Origin: Brachycybe producta
Taxonomy: Eukaryota; Arthropoda; Diplopoda; Playtdesmida; Andrognathidae
Assembly: GCA_036925085.1 (NCBI GenBank)
Contig: JAUPFP010000009.1
Coordinates: 1,656,001-1,720,000 of the forward strand
DNA length: 64,000 bases
Direction: 5' to 3'
Part shown: positions 11,613 to 24,500 of the stretch, in pieces
How the letters are laid out: every line of letters begins with the position of its first letter
Position numbering within the stretch: position 1 is the first letter of the stretch
Translations under genes and position numbers: made by a program
Notes under the pieces: model-generated
Database searches by the model: none
What the model was told of the DNA's origin: nothing
Seen by the model: only the letters and a program-made list of their open reading frames with translations

Positions 11613-12003
11613 CAGTAAAACCTTAGATTGCGAGTAACTTTTGTCTGCAAGTGTTTTGCAAGACGAGCACATTTTTTTAAAAAAAATTTAACTTGACAAA
11701 CGTGGTCTCGCAATACGAGTAGTACGTATATGCTTTGTCTGACAAGCGTCACGTGATCACAACTGAGCCGATGGTTCTTCTCTTTCTCTCTCGCTGCGGG
11801 ATTGTAGGTAATCGTCTCCCATGCTCGGTCTCAGTCGGCGTGCCTCACTCGTATAGTCAACATCCGTGGAAGCGTATACTGTTTACTATAGTATTGTGAC
11901 CACGTGTGTGCGTGTAAAGCACTTTTTATTTTGTGTCCTACATAATAACCCTCCTTCTCCTCTCCTCCAGAACGAATTATGCTCACAATACAAGGTTTTA
12001 CTG
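11613..12003. mobile_element. TA-flanked MITE, pogo/Tigger-like termini
   Basis: Flanked by TA at 11611-11612 and 12004-12005. The ends are inverted repeats starting CAGTAAAACCTTAGATTGCG and finishing ACAAGGTTTTACTG. A second copy lies in opposite internal orientation at 21275-21509; both share GATCACAACTGAGCCGATGG or its complement. TA duplication and CAGT termini fit the Tc1/mariner-pogo superfamily. No transposase frame is present. Confidence 0.7.
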
Positions 12004-12005
12004 TA

Positions 12006-12404
12006 CCGGGTACTTAAATATTCAAGAACAAAAGTTTTCTTTAAAAAAACTCGCAAAGCTTTTCTTTTAATCTTGAGATTTCTTTCTCACTCTTTACACA
12101 ATCCACAATTGGTAACAAAACTTCCATCTTTATATTTCTTTTCTTATCTTAAGTTTTCTCTTCTTTATAAATTAAAAACTGTACAAAATTGTTTCGAGAA
12201 TACGGACCTAAGTACGTACATATCTATTTAAAAAAAAACAAATAACTCAGTCGACAATACGAAACGAACACAAGACACAATATGACACTTCGTATAAAAA
12301 AACACAAATAACGCATTTCGAAATTGACGATTGCACCAAAATAATAATAATAAAAAAAATCTCTCATACAAAACCAATAAATATCCTTTTCTTTTTGTAT
12401 TTTT
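12006..12404 (-). other. Probable 3' untranslated region of the navigator gene
   Basis: AT-rich sequence directly downstream, on the minus strand, of the navigator stop codon. It ends at a MITE. An ATTAAA variant polyadenylation signal occurs on the minus strand at about 12066-12071 (TTTAAT on plus). No canonical AATAAA is seen close to the stop. The exact 3' end is not determined. Confidence 0.35.
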
Positions 12405-12551
12405 CTATAGAGTTGACTCGATCCCAGTTCCGTTTAAACCCTCTTCGTGATGTAAACTACTGCTATGGCTGTCGAGACTCGTCGTGTCACTGTCGTTGCT
12501 GTGAGGACTCGAGTAACTTGCCGCCTCCTGAAGACGCATCAACATATTAAA
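12405..12551 (-). CDS. Navigator terminal exon n with stop
   Basis: 147 nt including TAG; acceptor GATTTCTAG/TTTAATATG. It encodes FNMLMRLQEAASYSSPHSND, then a Ser/His-rich stretch, and ends GTGIESTL. NMLMRLQEAA and the C-terminal ESTL match the end of vertebrate NAV proteins, which fixes the 3' end of the coding sequence. Confidence 0.93.
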   Translation of the reverse strand, partial: FNMLMRLQEAASYSSPHSNDSDTTSLDSHSSSLHHEEGLNGTGIESTL

Positions 12552-15500
12552 CTAGAAATCAATCAGAAAAGCAATTTCAACGAGTTATGGCAAACACAAA
12601 ATCGTAGGTCGAAAATATATCCGGCATCAGAACTTCGTTCCACCACAAAATATTTTTCTCGTCGAGAGCGAAGAGATGGTTTTTGTTCCAGGTGGAACGA
12701 TTCTGAATTTAACGACGCCAAGGGGGAGAGGGTGGAGTTAGGCTAGCAGTGACGTGGAGGTAGCAAAAACAAAAAAAAGCAAACTAAAGACGCGAGACGG
12801 AGTGCAAAAAAGTTTACAAAAGGAAGGCGAAGATAAAAGACGGAAAATGCTTAGGTCCAATTTTCTCGACCTTGAGGTCAATTGGCAGTGGCCGCCTTTC
12901 ATCTTCGCGCTCCATTTGTAAACTTTTTTGCACTCCATTCCACTTCTGTGGTTTGTTGATTTTCTTTTCTCTCGCTAAATCCACGTCACTGCTAGCCTCC
13001 AACTCCAACCCTTGGCGTCGTCCTAGTTAGAATCGTCCCAGCTGGATACAGTCAAAGAGAGCCACAAAAATTTGCAAAATGATAAATTTTGGTAACACAA
13101 GTTTACATTTCAGAGTTACAGAGTTACTTTGTTCAACAACTTTTTAATCAAAGCAGAAATAAACTTAAGTGCAATAACTTGAAGAACCGATTTAAGTATA
13201 GAAGTAGCCATCTTGAATTGGTGGAAAAACCCTCCTTTTGATGAAGATTTTTTCATTTAAGAGCCTAGATACGGCGTAAATTTCTCCGAATGTAGGCACT
13301 GCAATCGTTTTCGATTTAAAAATGGTTTTTAACGTTTTTTTTTTCCTGGTTTGAAGTCATATTAATAATAGAAAAATAATTTCACGTGCGAAGCTTATAA
13401 AAAGGAATCAGCGTGAAGCCAATAAATTAATGCACGTGCTAATTATTTTGTTATTGTTCTAAGTCGTTTTTAACAAGAGTTCTTCAAAGGTTTGTGGGAC
13501 GGTTTCTTGGTCCAATGGGATTTAACATGGAGTTAAAAAAAAAACAAACGATTTGAACCTTGTTGAAAAATAGAATGACCTTTTCAAAATTTATATAAAG
13601 GGAGCGCATAAAAGAAAAATACTTTTTATTGCATTTTGTGCTTTACTGTATTTTAATTGAGCGATTGTGAGGCGATTTCTTGCAAGGTTAGTAACACCTT
13701 ATAGTAACACTCATTTGTCTCCTTGTCGTCTGCTCAACACAACAAGATGGAACTGTATCTAGGCTATTAAGTGAAAATGACGTCATTTTTGCCTACGCCA
13801 TCACCAACTGAAAGCTTAGCACAGTGATTCGAAACCCTCCCACTAACACGGTTAAATCAACGTTTAAGTTTCGAAACTTGCTGTTAGTTTGTTTCCTTTA
13901 CTACAACATCTTTACAAAAATGCTCAGACAAGAAATCCCCAGAAACCACAAACGCAACCAAACCCAATCACTTCGCAAACACATGCGGTTTTATTATCGA
14001 ACGACTCGCCACACTTTGTACGAAACCCTTTTATCATTAACAGACATCACTTACGAGAGGATCTCCGTCAACGTCGCTCTGCGTAGAACAGACGGACTTT
14101 GCACCGAGACCACCCGGACCAGGATGTCCTTCGTAACCAACATCTTCAGGCCTCATACGAAGTAACGTTGGCCAGTCCGCCGAATTAGGTCCATTGCTCA
14201 TCCAAGGATACGATTCCATGACCCATTCGGTCGGATCTTCCCACGGCGCACGGCGTCCATACAACTACAAACCCCCACAAAAATTGAAACACAAAAACTA
14301 AAAAAAAGAAAGAACCTACGACAATTGGTACCTGAAGTCCTTCACGAACGGCTTCCAAGAGGTACGGAACGACCGAATAGTTCCAAAGATCCGTAAACCA
14401 CACTTGAGATCCGGAAATATCTATCGGACACGAGAGAAACAGCCGAGGTCCGATAGTAACGTCGGAAGAGCTGTGTGTCTCCAGGAACTTATTCAAGTGC
14501 TGCCACACTTTGGGAATCCAGTTAATGATCTTGACGAGTTCCGGATTACGAGCGTTTGTCCGAACTTCGCTCTCGACCAACTTTCTCTTCAGATGTCGCC
14601 CCAAGAACCCTTTCACTGGTTCCATGTGATTGGCGCAAAGAACCCACCTAAAATTATGATGAAGTTGAAGATTGGTCGTCGAACAAGTCGTATGGTTCAT
14701 CGTTCCAATTATGTACGGACTGAAAATAGTAACGAATGAAAATATAAAGAAACGTTCAATTATTTAAAAAAAATCACTGTTGACAAACCATTTCTGATAT
14801 TTGGCACTGAGAAAACCATTGAAAACTTCGCCGAGAGATCCCACGTGATGGAGGTTATCCAAAATGATTACACTTGGCAAATCGGATGGATTGCTGAAAA
14901 TCAATAAAACATACAAAGAAATAATTTTAAATCATTATCTTCACGAAGATATTTTGCATGCTGCGTATGTAGACTGTTCTCCTTCTGCCACAAGCCTTCA
15001 AAGTAAATAAGAGTTTGGAGAAACCGCGGATTTGCGAAAACCGCGGTTTTTCGGGTTTCATTTGTGAAAACCACGGTTTTGGGGTTTTGTATTTTTTTTT
15101 TCTCCTTAAATTTTAAAATTTTTTTGATAAAAACAATCATTTTTTAAGTAGTTATAATTTTTTGTAAATAATAACCTTTTAGGAAAACAAAGAGCGTTTT
15201 ACTGATTTATCAGATAATCGTGAACGAAGTTTTGTACAAAAATGACTACTTAACAAAAATGTCCTTTCGGCACATATTATGTTGATGTTGGTTTTATGGT
15301 AGAAAGTGCTGCGTAAAGCTGACCATGGTTCTTCATGTTTTGGCATGTTTTTTTTAAACATTGCAAATTCTTGTTTTAGTCATAGTGATTGATTTCGGAG
15401 ACGATTTTTGTGGTTTCGGGTTTTCGGTTTCGGGTAAACCGAAATCCAAATCGCTAAAAGTAAAGCTGGATTTACACCGGAGGTAACACTGCTGAAAACA

Positions 15501-18500
15501 CGTGTTATTAGCAATGTTTATAACAACTATTTTAAAATCGACCTATAAAATGTTATTAACTTTTCTTATCAAAACCAGTTGATCAACATTTGCTATCAAC
15601 ATTTGCTATTAACACTGTTTAAAAGTCTCTAGAATAAGTTACAAGCAAGTTATTTCTGTTGTGTCAACATTGTTAATAAAATTCTACTCATGGATCAGTT
15701 TCCTGCCGACATGCTACCAACATTTTTGTTAAAAGTAGGAATGGGACATTCGAATCCTGGAAATATTTTCGCTATTTCTTCGGTGTAAATCCACCTTAAG
15801 CTGCTGCTCCAGAATACATAGCAATTGTTATTCAACTTATATCTTTGGGTTCTGACAACGCATTTCACATGCTGCAATTGGATTTTTGTCCCTCTGCCAC
15901 AGGCCTTCTTCGCTGCTTTGCAAACCTTTTTTTTTTAAATTTAAATTCTGAAAAAAAAATCATGGCTTTATAACCTGCTTTCGCATTGTTCAGCGACATT
16001 CGACAGATATTGACGTAGTTCCTTGGCCGACTTATGATCCACGTTGAAGGTTGCAATCGATCCGGGAGTCAACTGTTTACCGGATCTAAACACACAAAAT
16101 CAAAGTGTCAATGTTAGGAAGTTTCACACGTCGACTCATCGAGACTCTCACCTCAGTACTAGAAACTCGGCTAGCTTATGAGCTAGATAGGTTTTCCCCG
16201 TGCCGCTCGGTCCACACAGAATGATTCTTCTGTGTTCTGTCAGTAAAGAAATGTATCGCTGTAAAATCGATTTCGGAATGAGCGTGTCGAAAGCGAGTGA
16301 ATCGACGCTGTTTTGTTTCGTTCCTAGAAAAGATAAAAAAGAAAAGCAAACCAGAGATAAAGCAGTGCACAAATTAGGTTACGGCTCGCGATGCAAGACC
16401 GTACCTCTTAAAGTGACCTTTACGGTCAACTGATCTCCAACTAAATAGCCACAAGGAAGAAGTTCAGGAAGTTCACATTCTACGGGAGAAAAAAAAACAA
16501 CATTAGAAGTTAGTTTTGATGAATTTGCTTGGACGTAACTTTAAGAAAAAATTCAAAAGTTGGTTGAAACTAGAATAGTAGGTGAATGTGCTGAAATCAT
16601 AAAAAACTCAACGGTTTTAGGAGCCGTTCAAAGTATTACGTAACACAATTTAGGCCATTTTTCAATATCTCCCTACCCCCAACGCAACGGCACGTAACAA
16701 CTGTGAACACCCCCACCTCCCTAACTAACAGTTACATAAAACATTCATTAGTTTCTCTTGTGGAATCTCCGCAATTCAGCACATCCTGTCACCAATACGA
16801 TGACAGCATACCTATACGTAGCATGTGGAGGGCCAAATTTCGTGGGTTCACTGCAGGCAACGCGTTTTTGGCAGCAATATTTGGTGCCCATTTTAAAACG
16901 AAAGTTTTTTCTGTTACGTAACGGTAAACTCAAGATACCACCCACGTAATGGAACGTAACAAATCTGTCAACACCACCCCCCCCCTCCCTGAAACGCCTT
17001 ACGGTCACATGATACTTGAACGGCCACCTTTACAGACGCATTTTTAAAAAGAAAATGAATGTGTTTAGACCATTAGCACGCAGGCCACTTTTGAAACACT
17101 TTTCGACGACAAAATGAAGTCGAGGTTGTCGCCACAACCGAACACTTTCAAAACTAGGACTGGGCCATACGAATCGTCGAATCCCGCGAGTCTTGAAAAA
17201 TATTTTCGAAAATTCGAATCTTCGCGCTTTTTTCGTCTTTTGAATCCTAACCTTAAAAAAACTGTTAAAAACTTTGGTAAAATTCGTTTTAATTTCATTG
17301 ACGTCCAATAGAAGCGTTCACTATAAAAAAAACTGACGATTGTTGCGATTTCGGTGGTATCCGGACACCAATATCATCACCTTGTGGCGACCCTAAGTGC
17401 CACACTGTGTTTTTTATTATTAATAATTTAATATTTAACATTATTTCATTTATTTGTAGCTTCTTAATGAATAATATAGGATTCTTATATGAAGGATTCG
17501 AGATTCGTGAGATTCGAGAACCTTTTATGATTCTGATTCGAGAAAGTTTAGGATTTGTCCCACCTCTAATTTTAATTTATACATTTACATAAAAAAAACT
17601 CAAAATGAAGAGAAATGAATAGAAATAATAAACGAAACAAAAACCTTTCGAAATGAGAACCTCTCCGAGCTGATAACAATGAACGCTATCGGCATTCAGA
17701 CCCAAGTTCGACACGGGATCCGTTCTTAGGACATATTCTTTAAAAGTACGCCGAATCATCGTGTCCAAAAGGTCCCATTTCGTTTTGCCAGATACAAAAA
17801 CGGCTCCCACCAGAACTTCCGTCGCCAAAGAAGTCTACGAAAAAAAAAAAAAAAAGAATCGCAAATGAGTTAGAACAGATTTGACAAACTCTCGAAAAGT
17901 ATCTCACTTCTTGGATTGCAGCATTCTTTTCGCTGTCTCCATGACAATTGAGATAAATGGCCATCATCACTCGCTTTCCATCTCGGTCGAGGACAGTGTC
18001 CGAAAGCAGAACATCTATAACGAAAAAAACAAAATCCACGTTCGAAAGTATATTCTCGTTTAGTCACATCGGACACAAGTGCAATCATTAGGTGTGCCAC
18101 AGTTTGGTTGCGTGAGTCACTGCCAAAGGTTTATGTGACAGCGCGCACACATGCAACTGATAATTTAACTGAAAAATTTGGCCAACTAAAAAGTTCGATT
18201 GATTGCTGCAACGTTGAGCAAGAGGTTTGTGCAGTACACAGTCAAACACGACTGAGCCCACTTGGAACCAAACAGTTGGATGTACCCAATACAGCATATG
18301 TCTGCTCATTTTCTTTCTTCTTCTCGGCTCGAGCGCGTAGAATTCCGTCGAATCCCATGTTTTAAATTGAGCAATTAGTTGCCTGTGTGCTTAAATCTCA
18401 TCGCTTGATGGTTTAGTTACGTACGTGAGCGCAGATTAGCCATGGGTGGATCGAACTGTTGTGCAAGTGTTGCACAATGAATAATTGCATGTGTGCATCC

Positions 18501-21500
18501 AGGCTCAAGGGTACTTCAATGCACGACCGAAACATCACATTAAATCTTTTGATTATTTCACTTTTTGAAAGCAACTTCATAGTTTTCAAAACACTATAAT
18601 TTGGCTTTGTATACACGCATGTTTTTTTTGCTGAAGAGGCTAAATTACGTCGAAAAATATCCAGAAAGAGCGCTAGCACCGTTTTTCTATTGAACCCATA
18701 GACCCGATGTTAAAGAAAAAAACGTTAGTTTTTAAAATATATATTCGCAGCAGTATGTTTAACTCTCATATTTAAACTTGTCCAATTTTGATGGGTTCAA
18801 TGTGCAATGTGCACTTTAAATATATGCTGATCTAGTGATAGAATGACAAAAAATTGGTAAGTGCGGTTCTGTTTTTAAAAACTACTTCAAAATCGCGAAT
18901 TTCTAACGCTTATGTTAAACTCAACTGAGTACGCACTCGTAAGAAAAAAACATCCATAAAAATGCTGGTAAAAATACCTAAAAATAATTTTAAAAAACCA
19001 CAATTAAACCACAGTGAAGTCAACGCATTGACGTAGTCAACGTGCTGATTTTTTCTGGTTTTTAAAATTAGTAAAAAGTATTTTTTCGAGCATTTTAATG
19101 GATTTTTTTCTTATTTGGGCATACTTAATAGAGTTTAAGATGAGAGTTAGAAATATGTTTTAAAAATAGAAGAACACTTACCAATTTTTTGTCATTCTAT
19201 CACTCGATCAGCATATATTTAAGGTGCACATTGCACTTTGAAAACTTAATATCGGACAACTTTAAATATGAAAAATAAACCTATTGCCTGTGTATTTTAA
19301 AAATTAACATTTTTTCTTTAACATTAGGGTCTATGAGCTCAATTGAAAAACGATGCTAGCGCTCTTTGCGGAGATTTTTCCAAGTAATTTTGCGATGTAG
19401 CCTCTTAAGCATTGCTTATCATGCATTGAATATTCCCAAGATTTTCATTAAATTGTTGTCATTCTTTTGCATATATTGGCAATGCCTGTCATATGAAACG
19501 TCTTCGTAACGTTGCAAGTAAAACTAATGAAACAATCACCTATGCTGGGAGGAGTGGATAATTCTGAAGCGCTCATTCGCTTTTCATTCGGCGTATCCGT
19601 AGTTGGTAACGAGCTCTGAGAAGACGTAAGAGACTTGGTAGAGACAATACGCTGAAGCCTCTCATTGTCGTGCTTCAACGTGAGCATTTCGGTCTATAAA
19701 AAACAAAAAAATTATTGACATTTGATAAATTAAAATAAATAAAAACCAAATTACATTTTAATTTAAAATCAGATTTCACTTTCAAATCATTTACTCCAAA
19801 CTAATTGACTGGAGTGGAGGGCCACATAAAAATATTGAAAGTGGCATGCGGCCCGGTTCGAAAAAACTACAACACACTTTGTCCGAACATCTTGACTCGC
19901 CTAGTAACCATGCTGAAATATAGGCCCGACACTTGCAAACGCTTTTTACTGTATCAGTACACAGCTAGCGAGTGCGAGGACACCACAGTATGGCTGCTTT
20001 AATTAAGCATTTCCAATACTGCCGCCCGCCGCATATAATGTATTGTAACACCCAGTAGTTCGTGATCCCCTCAGAAAGCTAGCCTGGGGCGTCCGACTCG
20101 TAACCATCCCTCCCTCCCTCCCTCTGCATACGAACCTGTTTAGAGCGGAGGGATACCTCTCGGAGCGTGGTCACTTGGACCTACTTGCATCTCGTGGGTG
20201 TACACAGGTCCAAGTCTATAAAAGCAAAACGTGTTCCTTTGTTCGTCGTCCACTTTTCTCTCAAAACAGTTCACACTTGTCCTACGTAGATTTCTATCCG
20301 TATTACACAATGGGCCCGTTAATGTAACAATTCATCCCTTGTATTTCAGTACTTCTATTAAAAAGTGTGTAATTTCCTTGGAACAATCGGAGGCACCATA
20401 GGAAAAGGAGGTAAAATAACCCAATACTAACGAGACGATCCAGAAGCAGGTGGTGGCCACCTTTCTGAAGAATCTCATCATCTTCAGGAAGCCATCGTTC
20501 ATTCGCTGCCATCCGTTTACTTCTGTCTTTCCAACCTTCCTAACTGTATGGTAACCATACGAGGGAGAAAGGTCCGCGAGTCCACGATTAGCGGAAATCA
20601 AGTATCGTCGCAGTGTCGCACGTACGCACAAGTAAAAGAACAACCCCCAAACGTATATATAAATATACGGTATATGGAATTCTCACGGTACATAGCTCTT
20701 GTATACTACATACAGGCACACCATCATTTCAGTATTTGTCATTGAAACTGTTTTTATTCCCATTTTTTTTGTCAAAATATCCGCGGCGGGCCATGGCTTG
20801 GGGGACTCCTTATGTAGCCCTATGTTTTTGGACATACCAAATTGCACTTAACATTAAGTCTACAGCGTCATGCAGCACGTGCATGCTGTAGTGCAATGAT
20901 ACCCTAAAGGATGTGCCGGAATTGAACTTCTCGATGCTATATTAATTGTGTTAATATAATTTAATATTTTCAACTAAATTTTAATTTTTCATTATTTTTA
21001 GGAAAAGCAAAGTAAACAAAACGTTCCAATTACACGTTCATGCACTAAACCCGTGACAAACCAGTTATACATTTATACCTCGTTATACGGCCCCTTTTTA
21101 TACGCGGCATTTCGCCATAATGGCCTTTTGTTAAATTGCCGCTCAGTTTCTATTCACGGCCCAAACATTTTCGATATACGGCGACAAAAAATCGGGAAAC
21201 CAGATATCGCACCTCGGCTGAGAAAAAAGAGTTTAAAAGTTGCATTTTTTTTCTATCTCAATCTAAAACAGATACAGTAAAACCCTTGGATTGCGAGCAT
21301 AATTCGTTCCGGGAACGTGTTTGTCATCCAAAGCACTTGTATATCAAAGCGAACCATCGGCTCAGTTGTGATCACGTAACGCTCGGCAGACTAAGCGTAT
21401 GTGTACTACTCTACTACGCGTATGGCAAGACCACGCTCGTTAATCAAGTTAAAATTTATTCAAAAGTTTTGCTCGTCTTACAAATAACTCGCAATCCAAG

Positions 21501-24500
21501 GTTTTACTGTACCGTGAATAATCAAAATGGTTTTTGCACCTGAAAAGCTCGGCAAAGTAAGCCCCCCTCCAAAAAAAAAAAGAAAAGTTTTTTTGAGTTA
21601 TGCCACTCTTCCAGCCAAGATGCGAAATGTACAAGCAATTTACTATGTTATTGCCTTATGGTGAAAATTCGTTATACGGCAATTTCGCTTCACAGCCAAC
21701 TTTACCAGAACCTACATTGGCCGTAAAGCGAGGTATTATATGTACTGCCGACTGCCGTACACAAGTGTCTAGTGTGCCGTGAGTTTTTTCAGGTGTACCA
21801 CGATTTCTTTATGTGCGAAATACTGTGCCATGAACTAAAAAAGTTTGGGAACCATTGTTGTGGGATAGTGATATTAACCTAATAAAAACTATCACACAAA
21901 ATACAAAAGTGCGGTGAAAAAGAAGTAAAACTTACTCTCATTTTAGTCACAGTCTCTTTGAGAGACTCCAACTGATGAGCCGAAGACAGAGCTTCGAGCC
22001 TGATGTCTGTCAGCACCATGTCTTTCTCTCGTAACTGCTTCTTCAGCTCCTTGACAACTTCCGGAGCCAAAGTATCGTCTTCTTTGTCGTATATTCTAGT
22101 CGAATGTAAAAAGAACATGATCGATCACTTCATTTCGAAGAATCCTATTGGTTTACGAAGCAAACAGCTTACGCTGAGGACGAATGCGACGTCTTAATGC
22201 CCGGAGCCACTCCATTTATCGAGTGCGGGTTACCGAGAAGGGGAGAGTTCGGAGCTGAAGTGTCAGACTGCAATTGTCGCATGTCTTCCACGTCCGAAAC
22301 AGAACCGTTGCGGTTTTTCTTACTACGTGAAAACGCTTTCGTGAAAGAACTCCGCAACTAAAAAAAACCGTGTCAAATACTTTTAATAAGTTTGGTAAAA
22401 GGTAGACTGGTAAACACGACCACCTTAATATTTGTAAACTAACCCATCCTTTCTTTTTCTTGTGCTTGCTACTAGCGCTGTTTGTATCGCTACTCTTATG
22501 TGATGCGGCACTGCAAGCACTAGAGAGGCTGTTGACACTGGACATGCTGTCCGTCGACAACTGACGGCTCATGCGATGCTCCTGCTGACCGCCGCCACCA
22601 CCACCGTTGCCGTTCGTGATCGAAGGATGCCTCCTGAAACACTGAGGTGATTCTAATGCGATGGAGAAGTTGGCCGAGGTAAGCCCGGCTTCGGCACTCT
22701 GTTTACGTAGAGATTCGATCGTCGATCTCAGTTCACTCAGCTCCGAATCCTAAATGAAGAAAAGATCGTTTTAAATAGAATAAATACATAAATATCGGCA
22801 AATGGTCACATGATTTTATACGAAACAATTTCTTTTAGCAGCCATTTCAAAAATATACAAATAAATCACTTGAAGAGATTTTAAATCATTTTTAGAAAGT
22901 AGAAGCGTAAATTAATTATTCCTATTGACGTCTTTAATGATAACTTCTTGATCTTAATTAAACTTTCAAGCTGAAAGTTTCCTTACGGACTTAGATTTAA
23001 TTTCGGTTATCCGACAGTCTTTCAAAGAATATCCGATCCGATCGGAAAAAAGTTTCGCATCATTTTGTACCATTCTAGTTTTGAAAACAATTTCAATTAT
23101 TTTTCGTAATGTTCACTCTAAAAAAAAGAAGTTCGCTTGACGTTTTTGCTTTCAAATTTTTCAAAAGCATCTATGGAGCATAGATTAGCCACTGTAGTGG
23201 CGCCATCCGGAGTCGTCAAAAACAAAGTAAATATCTATTCAGCCACCTTAATGGGTTGGCTTTTGTGAAACCAACCATTAGTACCAGTAGCCTACACTGT
23301 GCAGGACTATTTATTATTTATAAGGCTAGGGGGTGGTAACACAACTCTAAAAAAAATGCTTTTTAAAAGAACAGACTCATTTTTGGTCATTTGCATCTAG
23401 GGTCATTCAACAAAGGAATTTACTGCCTGGGACTCTGGTAAATCCCCTAAAAGGGGGGGGGGGGCTTTTCGAAGTTGACACCGCGCGCCACGCCGCTCCG
23501 TTCTATCGCCCTAATGAACGGGAGAACGGATCGAAATTCATTAGGTTATTCGGCCAGATTAGAGCCATACTGGGCCAGAATCAAGGGGAAAAAACCAACT
23601 CGCACCATTCCGCTCCGCACCACCAACCTAGTGGATCCTCACCTTCAGGCCTGTATAAAGGCATGTGCCAACTGTGTCATGCAAAGGGACGCCCGAGGTT
23701 TAGGGGTTACCCCACTAGTTAACTAGGTTCTACTTGGGTCCCCAAAAGTGTTAATGCGGGTCTGCTCACCTTTAGGCAATTCACAGGGGTGTACATTTTA
23801 CAATTGCATGGAAGACACTTTCATGGCAAGTGTTAATAGATAATTTTGACAGTGCATTTCAAAGTGCAATGTGCACATTAAATATATGGTGATCTAGTGA
23901 TACAATCACAAAAAATTGGTAAGTGCGATTCTATTTTTAAAAACTATTTCAAAATCTCGAATTTCTAACTCTTATGTTAAACTCCATTCAGTATGCGCTT
24001 TTAAGCAAAAACATCCATTAAAATGTTGGTAAAAATACCTAAAAATAATTTTAAAAAACCACACGTAAACCCCAGTGAAGACAACACATTGGCGCACGTG
24101 CTGATTTTTTTCTCGTTTTTTAAAATTATTTTTACGTATTTTTACGAGCATTTTAATGGTTGTTTTTTTTTTGCTTACAAGCGCGTACTCAATGGAGTTT
24201 AACATAAAAGTTAGAAATTCGCGATTTTGAAATAGTTTTTAAAAATAGAACCGCACTTGCCAATTTTTTGTCATTCTATCACTGAATCAGCATGTATTTA
24301 ATGTGCATATTGCACTTTGAACCATCAAGATTCGACAACTTTAAATATGAAAAATAAACATAATGCCACTGCGACTGTGTATTTTAAAAATTAACGTTTC
24401 TTCTTTAACATCGGGTCTATGGGCTCAATAGAAAAACGATGCTAGCGCTCTTTGTGTAGACTTTTCGAAGTAATTTTGCGATGTAGCCTCTTAAAAAAAA

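Noticed and set aside
11866-12231. 121-codon plus-strand frame next to the navigator 3' end
   Set aside because: Half of it lies in a MITE and the rest is AT-rich Phe/Leu/Lys low complexity. No recognisable domain.
12465-12746. 93-codon plus-strand frame over the navigator terminal exon
   Set aside because: It is the complement of the real terminal exon, whose minus-strand reading matches the family C-terminus.
23475-23726. 83-residue protein gene in a navigator intron
   Set aside because: The frame is open but has no recognised motif, no splice or promoter evidence, and sits in a GC-rich island that may be repeat-derived.
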